DNA of 64,000 nucleotides from Sulfuricella sp. (GTDB lineage Bacteria; Pseudomonadota; Gammaproteobacteria; Burkholderiales; Sulfuricellaceae), in assembly GCA_041651995.1 (NCBI GenBank), contig JBAZID010000001.1, positions 186,001 to 250,000 on the forward strand, read 5' to 3'. The position numbers and the translations under genes were made by a program. The notes under the pieces are model-generated. The model did no database searches. It was not told the DNA's origin and was given only the letters and a program-made list of their open reading frames with translations. Below, piece after piece: positions 16,144 through 24,236 of this stretch. The stretch's first letter is position 1. Every line of letters begins with the position of its first letter.

Positions 16144-17418
16144 TTACTTGTCCTTCAGTTTTTTGATGCCCAGAGCGCCAAGTACATATTTTTCGTAAAG
16201 CGGCTCGGTCGTACCTTTCTTCATCTTGCGAATAAAGTATTTCTCGAAAGCAATCTTGGCCAGATGCACCCATTTGCCTTCCTTGAACCAGTTCACGTTG
16301 CGCGGCGGAATCTGTGGCAGGGCCACGAAAGCCGCGCCGGTATCACCGAAATCAGCCAGGCAGATGGCGTTCCAGGTAGCCTTCTGATCCGGCTCCTTGC
16401 CATCAAGCACGGCACGGATATTGTGAGCTGCCGCCGTCACCATGGTCTCGATCATGTAGCCGGTCTTGGGCGCGCCGGTTGGCACAGGGGTTACCTCTAC
16501 TGGCGGAATCGCCACGCATACGCCCACCGAATAGATATTCTGGTATTTCGGGTTGCGCTGGTAGGGATCGATCAGGATAAAGCCACGGGGATTGGTCAGA
16601 CCTTCGATTCCAAACACGGCATCGACCCCCTTGAAAGCCGGTAGCATCATGCCGAATTTGAACGGTAACTCATGCTCCTTCTTGATGTTGCCCAGATCGT
16701 CATGCTCAGCCACAAACATCTTGCCGGCCTCGACCTTGGTCACCTTGGCATTGGTGATCCACTTGACGTGCCGGTCGCGCATGGCGGATTCCATCAAACC
16801 TTTTGAGTCACCCACACCACCTAAACCGAGGTGGCCGATATAAGGCTCGGCAGTAATGAATGTCATGGGAACCTTGTCCCGGATGCGGCGACGGCGCAAG
16901 TCAGTGTCCATGATAAAGGCAAACTCATAAGCCGGGCCGTAGCAGGAGGCCCCCTGAGCCGCACCCACCACGATTGGGCCGGGGTCCCTGACGAATTGAT
17001 CCCAGGCCTCTCCCGCCTTGACCGCGTGATCCACATGGCAAATGGATTGAGTGTGCCCCTCTGGGCCCAGGCCTTCAATTTCATCAAACGCCAGCTTGGG
17101 GCCGGTGGCTATCACCAGGAAGTCATAGTCGACCATCTTTCCATCAGCCAATTCCACCTGATTTTTCTCAGGATGAACCCTTTTGGCCGCAGTAGGGACA
17201 AAGGCAATATTTTTGCGTTCAAAATAGGGGGCGATCGGGAACTGAATATCCTCTCGCGTGCGCCAGTTAACCGCGACCCATGGATTGGATGGCACAAAGT
17301 GGAAGCTGCCGGTATTGGAAATGACCGTCAGTTTGTCTTCCGGACGCAACTGCTCGCGCATTTCATAAGCCATCGGCATGCCGCCGAGGCCCGCACCCAT
17401 AATTACGATATGTGCCAT
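16144..17418 (-). CDS. sqr: Sulfide:quinone oxidoreductase, type I
   Basis: A 424-residue FAD enzyme that oxidises sulfide to sulfane sulfur and reduces quinone at the membrane. It starts with the FAD motif GAGLGG. The redox cysteines fall at C127 (SICHVDH), C159 (GASCYGPAYE) and C353 (WNAICLADFGD), close to C128, C160 and C356 of the Acidithiobacillus ferrooxidans enzyme. PVPTGAPKTGYMIE and the C-terminal membrane-binding region (FEKYFIRKMKKG) also match. I start at MAHIVIMG with GGAG nine bases upstream; the frame extends to a TTG. It is preceded by a sigma-54 promoter and faces fisR. Confidence 0.94.
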   Translation of the reverse strand: MAHIVIMGAGLGGMPMAYEMREQLRPEDKLTVISNTGSFHFVPSNPWVAVNWRTREDIQFPIAPYFERKNIAFVPTAAKRVHPEKNQVELADGKMVDYDFLVIATGPKLAFDEIEGLGPEGHTQSICHVDHAVKAGEAWDQFVRDPGPIVVGAAQGASCYGPAYEFAFIMDTDLRRRRIRDKVPMTFITAEPYIGHLGLGGVGDSKGLMESAMRDRHVKWITNAKVTKVEAGKMFVAEHDDLGNIKKEHELPFKFGMMLPAFKGVDAVFGIEGLTNPRGFILIDPYQRNPKYQNIYSVGVCVAIPPVEVTPVPTGAPKTGYMIETMVTAAAHNIRAVLDGKEPDQKATWNAICLADFGDTGAAFVALPQIPPRNVNWFKEGKWVHLAKIAFEKYFIRKMKKGTTEPLYEKYVLGALGIKKLKDK

Positions 17419-17476
17419 TTGATCATTCTCCAATTCGGATTAGCGATTAAAAACAAGAAGCAGTCCGTGATGTATA

Positions 17477-17491
17477 GCAATCAACATGCCA
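17477..17491 (-). promoter_or_regulatory. sigma-54 (-24/-12) promoter of sqr
   Basis: On the minus strand TGGCAT-N5-TTGC keeps the invariant GG and GC separated by exactly ten bases, matching the sigma-54 consensus TGGCAC-N5-TTGC at nine of ten positions. Transcription would start near 17466, about 48 bases before the sqr ATG. The facing gene encodes a sigma-54 activator. Confidence 0.8.
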
Positions 17492-17551
17492 GAGAACTAA
17501 CAATATGTATTCATTGATATTTATAAAAAATACTGACACAGCAGAAAAGAA

Positions 17552-17569
17552 TTTCATGCCAGAATGACA
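17552..17569. promoter_or_regulatory. putative FisR upstream activating site 1
   Basis: TTTCAT-N6-ATGACA, an imperfect inverted repeat, lies about 86-103 bases upstream of the predicted sqr start, the usual distance for sigma-54 activator sites. It runs into the 13-mer AATGACATGACAC (17563-17575), found again at site 2. Confidence 0.6.
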
Positions 17570-17722
17570 TGACACCAGGTAACTCACTGTTTAATATGTT
17601 ATTAAGCAAAAAAATATGCGCCAACAAGAAAGCACAATGCCCGCCACAAAATAACAACCTGTTGTTTAATATAAAAACAAATCAAAATACCCATACCCCG
17701 ACGTGCGAAGCTTAACGTATAC

Positions 17723-17740
17723 TGTCATGACATAATGACA
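17723..17740. promoter_or_regulatory. putative FisR site 2, overlapping the fisR start
   Basis: TGTCAT-N6-ATGACA has the same arm spacing as site 1 and is followed by the same AATGACATGACAC 13-mer (17734-17746). It overlaps a -10-like TATACT (17718-17723) and reaches the first fisR start codon. Binding here would fit negative autoregulation. Confidence 0.55.
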
Positions 17741-19098
17741 TGACACGCCCCATGAACCATATTCCAGTCCAGCTACAATCCCTGATCGACGCCCAGGAAA
17801 ACCCCTTCGTCCTGATCGACCGGAACTACCGCATCGTCGCCGCAAACCGCGCTTACCGCACACGCTACGGCACCAGCGACAAACCGGTAGTCGGGCACAC
17901 CTGTCACGAGATATCGCATCACTCCTCTGCACCCTGCCATCTCAATGGCGAAGCCTGCCCGCACCAGCAGGTATTCGCCACCGGCGAGGGGCAGCAAGCA
18001 CTGCACACACACTACGACCTCCACAACCGGCCTGAACACGTGCGCATTCAGGGCCACCCGATACACGGCCTGAACGGCGAACTGTACCTGGGAGAAGCGA
18101 TCTATCCCTTTGCGCCTTCCACTGCCATGGACTGCAACGAAATGCGCATGATCGGAAAATCCCCGGCTTTTCTCGCCTGCGTGGACAACCTGACCCGCGT
18201 AGCCGAGTCGGAAGCATCGATTCTGCTGTATGGCGAAAGCGGGGTAGGCAAGGAACTGGCCGCCCAATACGTTCACCGCCGCTCCAGCCGGGAAGCCAAG
18301 CCATTTATCACCGTGGATTGCACGTCCATCGCCGAGTCTGTATTTGAAAGCGAACTTTTCGGCCATGAGCGCGGCGCATTTACCGGGAGTGTGGGCCGCA
18401 AACTTGGATTATTCGAGCTGGCTGATGGCGGCACACTATTCCTCGATGAAATCGGCGAAATTCCGCTCTCGATGCAGGCAAAACTGCTACGCGTTCTTGA
18501 AAGCGGAGAATACCGTCGCGTTGGCGGAACCGAAACCCTGCGCGCCGATGTACGCATTGTCAGCGCCACCAACCGGGATCTGCTGGACATGGTCGACCAG
18601 GGCCAATTCCGGCTCGATCTCTACTACCGCATTGCAGGTATAGACGTGACGCTGCCCGCTCTGAGGGAAAGACGCAGCGATATCCCTCCCCTTGCCAAGG
18701 CCTTGCTGTCCAACATGAATGGCGGGAAAAATTATCATCTGCGTGACGACGCTGCGGCCCGTCTGCTGGAATACGACTACCCCGGCAACGTACGGGAGCT
18801 TCGCAATATTTTGCAAAAAGCCCTGATATTGAGCGATAACGGACTTATTACGGCTGACAACATTCGCTTTGACACAAACGGACAGTGGACTGACGGCGCT
18901 TCGCCCAGACCCTCAAGCGCCCGCCCGGACAGCGGAAGAGCGCTCACCCGGCTAGCATCGATCTCCGAGCTGGAATCGGGCCATATTGCAAGACTGCTGG
19001 AACAATACCAGGGCCACCGGCGCATGGTGGCGGAAATTCTGGGAATTAGTGAGCGAACCCTGTACAGGAAACTGATTCGCTACGGCTTGCGAAGTTGA
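17740..19098 (+). CDS. fisR: FisR-type sigma-54 activator, sulfane-sulfur sensor
   Basis: A 452-residue sigma-54-dependent regulator. The N-terminal PAS-like sensor domain holds three cysteines, C55, C66 and C73. Their spacing of 11 and 7 residues is the same as the C53/C64/C71 triad of FisR from Cupriavidus pinatubonensis, which reacts with sulfane sulfur. The central AAA+ domain has GESGVGKE, the sigma-54 contact loop GAFTGS, and FLDEIGEI. A Fis-type HTH (RRMVAEILGISERTLYRKL) closes the protein. ATG at 17740 or the one four codons later may start; neither has a clear ribosome site. Divergence from sqr supports sqr as its target. Confidence 0.88.
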   Translation: MTRPMNHIPVQLQSLIDAQENPFVLIDRNYRIVAANRAYRTRYGTSDKPVVGHTCHEISHHSSAPCHLNGEACPHQQVFATGEGQQALHTHYDLHNRPEHVRIQGHPIHGLNGELYLGEAIYPFAPSTAMDCNEMRMIGKSPAFLACVDNLTRVAESEASILLYGESGVGKELAAQYVHRRSSREAKPFITVDCTSIAESVFESELFGHERGAFTGSVGRKLGLFELADGGTLFLDEIGEIPLSMQAKLLRVLESGEYRRVGGTETLRADVRIVSATNRDLLDMVDQGQFRLDLYYRIAGIDVTLPALRERRSDIPPLAKALLSNMNGGKNYHLRDDAAARLLEYDYPGNVRELRNILQKALILSDNGLITADNIRFDTNGQWTDGASPRPSSARPDSGRALTRLASISELESGHIARLLEQYQGHRRMVAEILGISERTLYRKLIRYGLRS

Positions 19099-19103
19099 TC
19101 AAC

Positions 19104-19213
19104 CCAGATAGTTCATTAGCCGTTTGGGTATCGGAAAATCAATGAGTTGCAGGTCGGGTTTTAACCCGACATGTCGGGCTGAAGCCCGACCTACGCCCAA
19201 ATGGATTATCTGG
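19104..19213. repeat. nested palindromic repeat element
   Basis: A 110-base imperfect palindrome with outer arms CCAGATA / TATCTGG and CGTTTGGG / CCCAAATGG. Two internal hairpins, GTCGGGTTTTAACCCGAC and GTCGGGCTGAAGCCCGAC, sit side by side at 19152-19190. It lies between fisR and the tRNA gene. The arrangement is that of a non-coding dispersed palindromic (REP/MITE-like) element. It may also stop fisR transcription. Confidence 0.65.
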
Positions 19214-19238
19214 ATTCAACGGAGGCTTAAAACCAGAT

Positions 19239-19315
19239 TGGTCGGGGTGAGAGGATTCGAACCTCCGGCCTCTACGTCCCGAACGTAGCGCTCTACCAGG
19301 CTAAGCTACACCCCG
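19239..19315 (-). tRNA. tRNA-Pro (anticodon CGG)
   Basis: The minus strand folds as a complete 77-base tRNA with encoded CCA. The acceptor stem is CGGGGTG/CACCCCG. The anticodon arm is CTACG-TTCGGGA-CGTAG, giving anticodon CGG, which reads CCG proline codons. The TTCGAAT T-loop is present. Confidence 0.95.
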
Positions 19316-19331
19316 AAATGGCAGCGGTACG

Positions 19332-20300
19332 CTAGTGATTTCGCGTAACCGAAAATTTCGCCAATTGTAGCAAAGAATCCTTGTACTTTGAATCGGGCAG
19401 ACCAGAAATTGCCGCGCAGGCTGCCTGCACTTCGCGCTCAGCCTGCTGGCGCGTATAGTCAAGCGCGCCGGTATCGCGAATCGCCTGCAGCACGCCCTGC
19501 AGGTCGTCCAGACCGCCCTGTTCAATCGCATGGCGCACCACACCCGCCTGCGCCGCATCGCCATGCTTGATTGCATAGATCAGCGGCAGCGTCGGCTTGC
19601 CCTCGGCCAGATCATCGCCCACATTTTTACCTGTCTCATGATGATCGCCTGAATAGTCGAGCACATCATCGATCAACTGGAATGCGGTCCCCAGACGCAT
19701 GCCGTATTCGGCCATGGCATCCTCGACCTCACGTGTTGCACTACCCAGAATCGCACCCAGACGGCTCGCCGTCTCGAACAGCTTGGCGGTTTTATAATGG
19801 ATCACCCGTAAATAGCGATCTTCATCAATATCCGGATCATGACAATTGAGCAGTTGCAGGACCTCGCCCTCCGCAATGACATTGGTCGCATCGGAAATTA
19901 CCGTCATTACGCGTACATTGTTCGTCCCTACCATCATCTGAAATGCGCGCGAGTAAAGAAAATCACCCACAAGCACGCTGGCGGCATTGCCGAACATGGC
20001 ATTGGCGGTTGCCCGCCCGCGTCGCAGGCTGGATTCGTCGACCACATCATCATGTAGCAAAGTCGCAGTATGGATAAACTCAACCACCGCAGCCAGTTCA
20101 TGATGGTTTGTGCCGCGATAGTCAAATGCACCCGCGGACAAAAGCACCAGGGCCGGACGCAAGCGCTTGCCGCCGCTATTGATGATGTATTCGCTGATCT
20201 GGCGGACCAGCACGACTTCAGAATGGAGACGCTGGCGGATAACCGCGTCTACAGCATGCATATCTGCTTCGATGCAGCCGCGTATGGCTTCGATTGGCAC
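19332..20300 (-). CDS. ispB: Octaprenyl diphosphate synthase
   Basis: A 322-residue trans-polyprenyl synthase making the side chain of ubiquinone or menaquinone. The first aspartate-rich motif is in LLHDDVVDES and the second in LIDDVLDYSGD, with GGKRLRPAL near the N-terminus. Length matches IspB. It diverges from rplU, a placement shared with E. coli. Confidence 0.93.
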   Translation of the reverse strand: MPIEAIRGCIEADMHAVDAVIRQRLHSEVVLVRQISEYIINSGGKRLRPALVLLSAGAFDYRGTNHHELAAVVEFIHTATLLHDDVVDESSLRRGRATANAMFGNAASVLVGDFLYSRAFQMMVGTNNVRVMTVISDATNVIAEGEVLQLLNCHDPDIDEDRYLRVIHYKTAKLFETASRLGAILGSATREVEDAMAEYGMRLGTAFQLIDDVLDYSGDHHETGKNVGDDLAEGKPTLPLIYAIKHGDAAQAGVVRHAIEQGGLDDLQGVLQAIRDTGALDYTRQQAEREVQAACAAISGLPDSKYKDSLLQLAKFSVTRNH

Positions 20301-20401
20301 GAAATAGTCCGAAAAATACGAATGTTAGGAATGTTCACAATAAAGTGTCAAGAGGGGATATCGTTCCCAGCCATGGCGTAACCACGAATAGCAAACAAAT
20401 C

Positions 20402-20430
20402 TTGACCGCTATCATAAGCTTAGGCATAAT
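20402..20430 (+). promoter_or_regulatory. sigma-70 promoter of rplU-rpmA
   Basis: TTGACC and CATAAT are separated by exactly 17 bases, a strong sigma-70 promoter. The start site would be near 20437, about 32 bases before the rplU ATG. Confidence 0.75.
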
Positions 20431-20468
20431 TCCGGGTTCATTTCAAAAGTGAAGCAATGGAGCTAAAC

Positions 20469-20780
20469 ATGTATGCGGTCATAAAAACCGGCGGCAAGCA
20501 ATATCGCGTCGTCGCTGGCGAAAAACTTAAAATAGAACAGATACCGGCAGACATCGGCAGCGAAATCGTACTGGATCAAGTATTGATGGTCGCGGATGGC
20601 GAAGCGGTAACGGTAGGGGCTCCTCTGGTAGCAGGTGCAACGGTGAAGGCTACCGTTCTGAGCCAGGGACGTGCGAAAAAAGTAATTATTTTCAAAATGC
20701 GCCGTCGCAAGCACTACCGTAAAACCCAGGGACATCGGCAGAATTTCACCGAAATCCGTATCGACCAAATCGCCCAGTAA
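20469..20780 (+). CDS. rplU: 50S ribosomal protein L21
   Basis: A 103-residue L21 starting MYAVIKTGGKQYRV, the conserved N-terminus. KMRRRKHYRKTQGHRQ and the ending ITEIRIDQI-like block bind 23S rRNA. An in-frame ATG four codons upstream is rejected: GGAG of that stretch is the Shine-Dalgarno for the chosen start. It is followed by rpmA. Confidence 0.97.
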   Translation: MYAVIKTGGKQYRVVAGEKLKIEQIPADIGSEIVLDQVLMVADGEAVTVGAPLVAGATVKATVLSQGRAKKVIIFKMRRRKHYRKTQGHRQNFTEIRIDQIAQ

Positions 20781-20817
20781 GAGCTGGCACTAAAAGCTCT
20801 GCTCAAGGAGAAAACTC

Positions 20818-21078
20818 ATGGCACATAAAAAAGCAGGCGGCAGTTCACGTAACGGCCGCGACTCCCATTCCAAACGCCTCGGCGTAAAACGCTTCGGTGG
20901 TGAACTGGTTTCCGGCGGCAGCATTATTGTGCGCCAGCGCGGCACCCAGATGCATCCTGGCGACAACGTTGGTATTGGCAAGGATCATACCCTGTTTGCC
21001 AAAATTGACGGTCACGTGCACTTTGCGGTCAAAGGCGCACTGCGTCGCACCATGGTGAGCATCATCCCGGCTGTCTGA
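20818..21078 (+). CDS. rpmA: 50S ribosomal protein L27
   Basis: An 86-residue L27 starting MAHKKAGGSSRNGRDS, whose N-terminal tail reaches the peptidyl transferase centre. RQRGTQMHPGDNVGIGKDHTLFA is intact. AAGGAG lies nine bases before the ATG. Transcribed with rplU and ended by the hairpin that follows. Confidence 0.97.
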   Translation: MAHKKAGGSSRNGRDSHSKRLGVKRFGGELVSGGSIIVRQRGTQMHPGDNVGIGKDHTLFAKIDGHVHFAVKGALRRTMVSIIPAV

Positions 21079-21105
21079 TTTAACAGGCACCAGGCGATGC
21101 GATAC

Positions 21106-21140
21106 GGCCCTATCGGAAAAGATAGGGCCTTTTTGTTTTT
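21106..21140 (+). terminator. intrinsic terminator of rplU-rpmA
   Basis: A perfect nine-base stem GGCCCTATC / GATAGGGCC with a GGAAAA loop is followed by TTTTTGTTTTT. Confidence 0.93.
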
Positions 21141-21191
21141 GGCTCCACCCTGCGTATTACGCCAGCAGCTAATACGCCCTACGGTATTTAC

Positions 21192-22289
21192 ATGAAATTC
21201 ATAGATGAAGCCAAGATTGAGGTCCACGCGGGCAACGGCGGCAACGGCGCCTCCAGTTTCAGGCGTGAAAAGTATATTCCCAATGGCGGGCCTGACGGTG
21301 GTGACGGCGGCCGGGGCGGCAGCGTCTATGCTATTGCAGACCGCAACATCAATACTCTGATCGACTATCGCTACAAGCGCGTCTACCGCGCAGAGCGCGG
21401 CGAGAACGGCCATGGCAGCGATCGCTATGGCAAGGGCGGAGAGGATATGATCTTGCGCGTACCGGTGGGCACGGTTATTTCCGACTTCGAAACCGGGCAA
21501 ACCATTGCCGACCTTTCCAGCGACGGTCAGAAAGCACGGATTGCCAAAGGCGGGCAAGGCGGCCTTGGAAATCTGCACTTCAAGTCAAGCACCAACCGTG
21601 CTCCGCGCCAGTGCACCCCAGGAGAGCAAGGTGAAACATTTGAACTGGCGCTTGAACTCAAGGTATTGGCCGATGTGGGCCTGCTAGGCATGCCCAACGC
21701 CGGCAAATCCACCTTCATTCGCGCCGTTTCCGCCGCCAAGCCCAAAGTTGCGGATTATCCTTTTACCACACTGCATCCCAACCTCGGCGTGGTGCGCGTG
21801 GATAGCGAGCGCAGCTTTGTCATTGCCGACATTCCCGGCCTGATCGAAGGCGCCGCCGAAGGCGCTGGCTTGGGACATCAATTTTTGCGCCATCTGGCAC
21901 GCACCCGTCTGTTGTTGCATCTGGTGGACATTGCCCCCTTCGACGAAGCGGTTGACCCAGTGCGGGAAGCGCACGCGATTATCGAGGAATTGCGCAAATA
22001 CGATGAAGGTCTTTACCAGAAGCCCCGCTGGCTGGTATTAAACAAAATGGATGCAATCCATACCGATGAACGTAGCGAGCGCCTGCAGAAATTCCTGCGC
22101 GAATTTGGCGGACAAGAAAAAAGTTTCATGATTTCAGCTCTGACAGGCGAAGGTTGCAGGGAACTGACTTACGCCATCATGGAACATCTGGAGCAGAATC
22201 GCCCTCCGCTGGACAACACGGAAGAACAAACCGAGAAGAGCACGGAATCGCCCGGCTCAGAACAACAAACACCCGCCGCAACCGAATAA
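21192..22289 (+). CDS. obgE: GTPase ObgE/CgtA
   Basis: A 365-residue Obg GTPase involved in 50S subunit maturation and stress control. The glycine-rich Obg domain (GNGGNGASSFRREK, GGDGGRGG) is followed by the G domain with GMPNAGKST, the switch DIPGLIEG, NKMD and SALTGEG. The C-terminal tail is short and acidic. It sits after rpmA, as in most proteobacteria, and three bases before proB. Confidence 0.96.
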   Translation: MKFIDEAKIEVHAGNGGNGASSFRREKYIPNGGPDGGDGGRGGSVYAIADRNINTLIDYRYKRVYRAERGENGHGSDRYGKGGEDMILRVPVGTVISDFETGQTIADLSSDGQKARIAKGGQGGLGNLHFKSSTNRAPRQCTPGEQGETFELALELKVLADVGLLGMPNAGKSTFIRAVSAAKPKVADYPFTTLHPNLGVVRVDSERSFVIADIPGLIEGAAEGAGLGHQFLRHLARTRLLLHLVDIAPFDEAVDPVREAHAIIEELRKYDEGLYQKPRWLVLNKMDAIHTDERSERLQKFLREFGGQEKSFMISALTGEGCRELTYAIMEHLEQNRPPLDNTEEQTEKSTESPGSEQQTPAATE

Positions 22290-22292
22290 AAC

Positions 22293-23411
22293 ATGAAATC
22301 CATACTTGAAAATTCCCGGCGTCTGGTCGTCAAGGTCGGCAGCAGCCTGGTCACCAACAGCGGCGCAGGCCTCGACCATGTCGCCATTGCCAACTGGGCA
22401 GCACAGATCGCAGAACTCAAGAAAATGGGGCGGGAGGTGGTGCTCGTCTCCTCCGGTGCGGTAGCCGAAGGTATGCAGCGCCTGGGCTGGAAGAAGCGCC
22501 CCAGCGCCATGCACGAATTGCAGGCTGCCGCCGCCGTCGGCCAGATGGGGCTGGTGCAGGTTTATGAAAGCTGCTTCCGCCAGCATGGACTGCACACCGC
22601 GCAGATTTTGCTCACTCATGATGACCTTTCTGACCGCAAGCGTTACCTCAACGCCCGCACCACCTTACGCACGCTGCTGGAACTCAATGTCATCCCCATC
22701 ATCAACGAGAACGACACGGTGGTCACCGATGAAATCCGTTTTGGCGACAATGACACCCTGGGCGCCCTGGTCACCAACCTGATCGAAGCCGACACCCTGG
22801 TAATCCTGACCGACCAATCCGGCCTGTTCAGTGCAGACCCGCGCAAGGATCCGACCGCAACCCTGATTCAGGAAGCCCGCGCGGGCGATCCGGAACTGGA
22901 AAAAATGGCCGGGGGGGCGGGCAGCGATATCGGCCGCGGCGGCATGCTGACCAAGATCCTCGCCGCAAAACGGGCTATCCGCAGCGGCGCCCACACCATC
23001 ATCGCTTCCGGGCGCGAACAGGAAGTACTGGTACGCCTTGCGCGCGGCGAAGCCATCGGTACGCAATTGATTGCCGAAACCATGCCCATTGCCGCAAGAA
23101 AGCAGTGGCTCGCCGATCATCTGCAGGTGCGCGGCAAGGTGATGCTGGATGAAGGCGCCGCCAGGGCATTGCGCCAGGAAGGCAAAAGCCTGCTGCCCAT
23201 CGGCGTGTGCGATCTGAGCGGTGACTTTGATCGCGGCGAAGTGGTGACCTGCATTGACCAGAATGGCCAGGAAATTGCCCGCGGCCTGGTCAACTACGCC
23301 TCCGGAGAAGCAAGGAAAATCATGCGTCACCCCAGCAGCGAGATCGAATCTATCCTGGGCTACGTGGACGAACTGGAACTGATCCACAGAGATAATCTGG
23401 TACTGCTTTAG
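22293..23411 (+). CDS. proB: Glutamate 5-kinase
   Basis: A 372-residue enzyme that phosphorylates glutamate at the start of proline synthesis. The amino-acid kinase domain has VVKVGSSLVTN, LVSSGAVAEG, NENDTV and GGMLTKI. A C-terminal PUA domain follows (GKVMLDEGAARAL, GLVNYASGEARKI). Coupled to obgE by a three-base gap. proA is not in the window. Confidence 0.96.
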   Translation: MKSILENSRRLVVKVGSSLVTNSGAGLDHVAIANWAAQIAELKKMGREVVLVSSGAVAEGMQRLGWKKRPSAMHELQAAAAVGQMGLVQVYESCFRQHGLHTAQILLTHDDLSDRKRYLNARTTLRTLLELNVIPIINENDTVVTDEIRFGDNDTLGALVTNLIEADTLVILTDQSGLFSADPRKDPTATLIQEARAGDPELEKMAGGAGSDIGRGGMLTKILAAKRAIRSGAHTIIASGREQEVLVRLARGEAIGTQLIAETMPIAARKQWLADHLQVRGKVMLDEGAARALRQEGKSLLPIGVCDLSGDFDRGEVVTCIDQNGQEIARGLVNYASGEARKIMRHPSSEIESILGYVDELELIHRDNLVLL

Positions 23412-23420
23412 CACGACGAG

Positions 23421-23464
23421 GCATCAACAAAAAGGGCAGCCGAGGCTGCCCTTTTTGTTGATGC
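23421..23464. terminator. bidirectional terminator between proB and the yccA-like gene
   Basis: A nearly perfect palindrome: GCATCAACAAAAAGGGCAGC and its complement around a two-base centre. It supplies a GC-rich stem and a T-run for both converging genes. Confidence 0.93.
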
Positions 23465-23473
23465 GGGATACGC

Positions 23474-24163
23474 TCAATCCTTCTCGCCGCTCAACGCCAT
23501 CAGCAATTGCAGCAGGTTGACGAAGAGGTTGTAGATGTCCAGGTACAGGGCCAGGGTTGCCATGATGTAGTTGGTCTCGCCGCCCTGCACGATGCGGCTC
23601 ACGTCAAACAGGATAAAGCCGGAGAAAATCAGCACCGCGATCGAGGAAATGGCCAGGGAAGCCGCCGGAACCTGGAAGAACATGTTGGCCAGGGAGGCGA
23701 TGATCAAAAGAATCAGGCCGACGAAGAGGAAATTCCCCAGGAAGCTGAAGTCCTTCTTTGATACCGTGGCATAGGAAGCCAGCGCGAGGAAAATCACGCC
23801 CGTGCCTCCCGCCGCCAGGCCCACCAGTTGCGCACCGTTTTTCAGGTGCAGGGCTACCTGCAGGATCGGGCCCAGCATCAGCCCCATGAAAAAAGTCAGC
23901 GCCAGCAGCAAGGCCACGCCCACGCCGCTATCGCGGTTCTTGGAAATACCCCAGAACAGGCCGAACATGACTGCCAGCATGACTATCATTCCCAGAATCG
24001 GGCTTTGAGCCATAAAAGAAAAATTCATGCTCATGCCGATGACTGCACCGATCACCGTTGGGACCATGGTCAGGCCAAGCATCATGTAGGTATTGCGCAA
24101 TACCCTGTGGGTAGTTAGCGACAGACCAGCCGTTTGGGTAGGCATGCGTAATTCAGGTTGCAT
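23474..24163 (-). CDS. Bax inhibitor-1/YccA family membrane protein
   Basis: A 229-residue protein with seven hydrophobic segments (for example VPTVIGAVIGMSM and GMIVMLAVMFGLFWGI) and the C-terminal block ALYLDIYNLFVNLLQLL typical of the YccA branch. YccA of E. coli modulates the FtsH protease. A short soluble N-terminus (MQPELRMPTQ) precedes the first helix. Monocistronic, converging on proB. Confidence 0.92.
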   Translation of the reverse strand: MQPELRMPTQTAGLSLTTHRVLRNTYMMLGLTMVPTVIGAVIGMSMNFSFMAQSPILGMIVMLAVMFGLFWGISKNRDSGVGVALLLALTFFMGLMLGPILQVALHLKNGAQLVGLAAGGTGVIFLALASYATVSKKDFSFLGNFLFVGLILLIIASLANMFFQVPAASLAISSIAVLIFSGFILFDVSRIVQGGETNYIMATLALYLDIYNLFVNLLQLLMALSGEKD

Positions 24164-24236
24164 TAAATACTCTCCTTGGTTGATACGGGAAATTCAGCCG
24201 GTAAGACTATAGAAGACATTATAAAGTTTCAATATT

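Larger units (their letters stand above)
17419..17739. other. sqr-fisR divergent regulatory region
   Basis: A 321-base, AT-rich gap between divergent sqr and fisR. It holds the sigma-54 promoter of sqr and two operator-like sites (separate entries). No further small gene is convincing. Confidence 0.8.
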
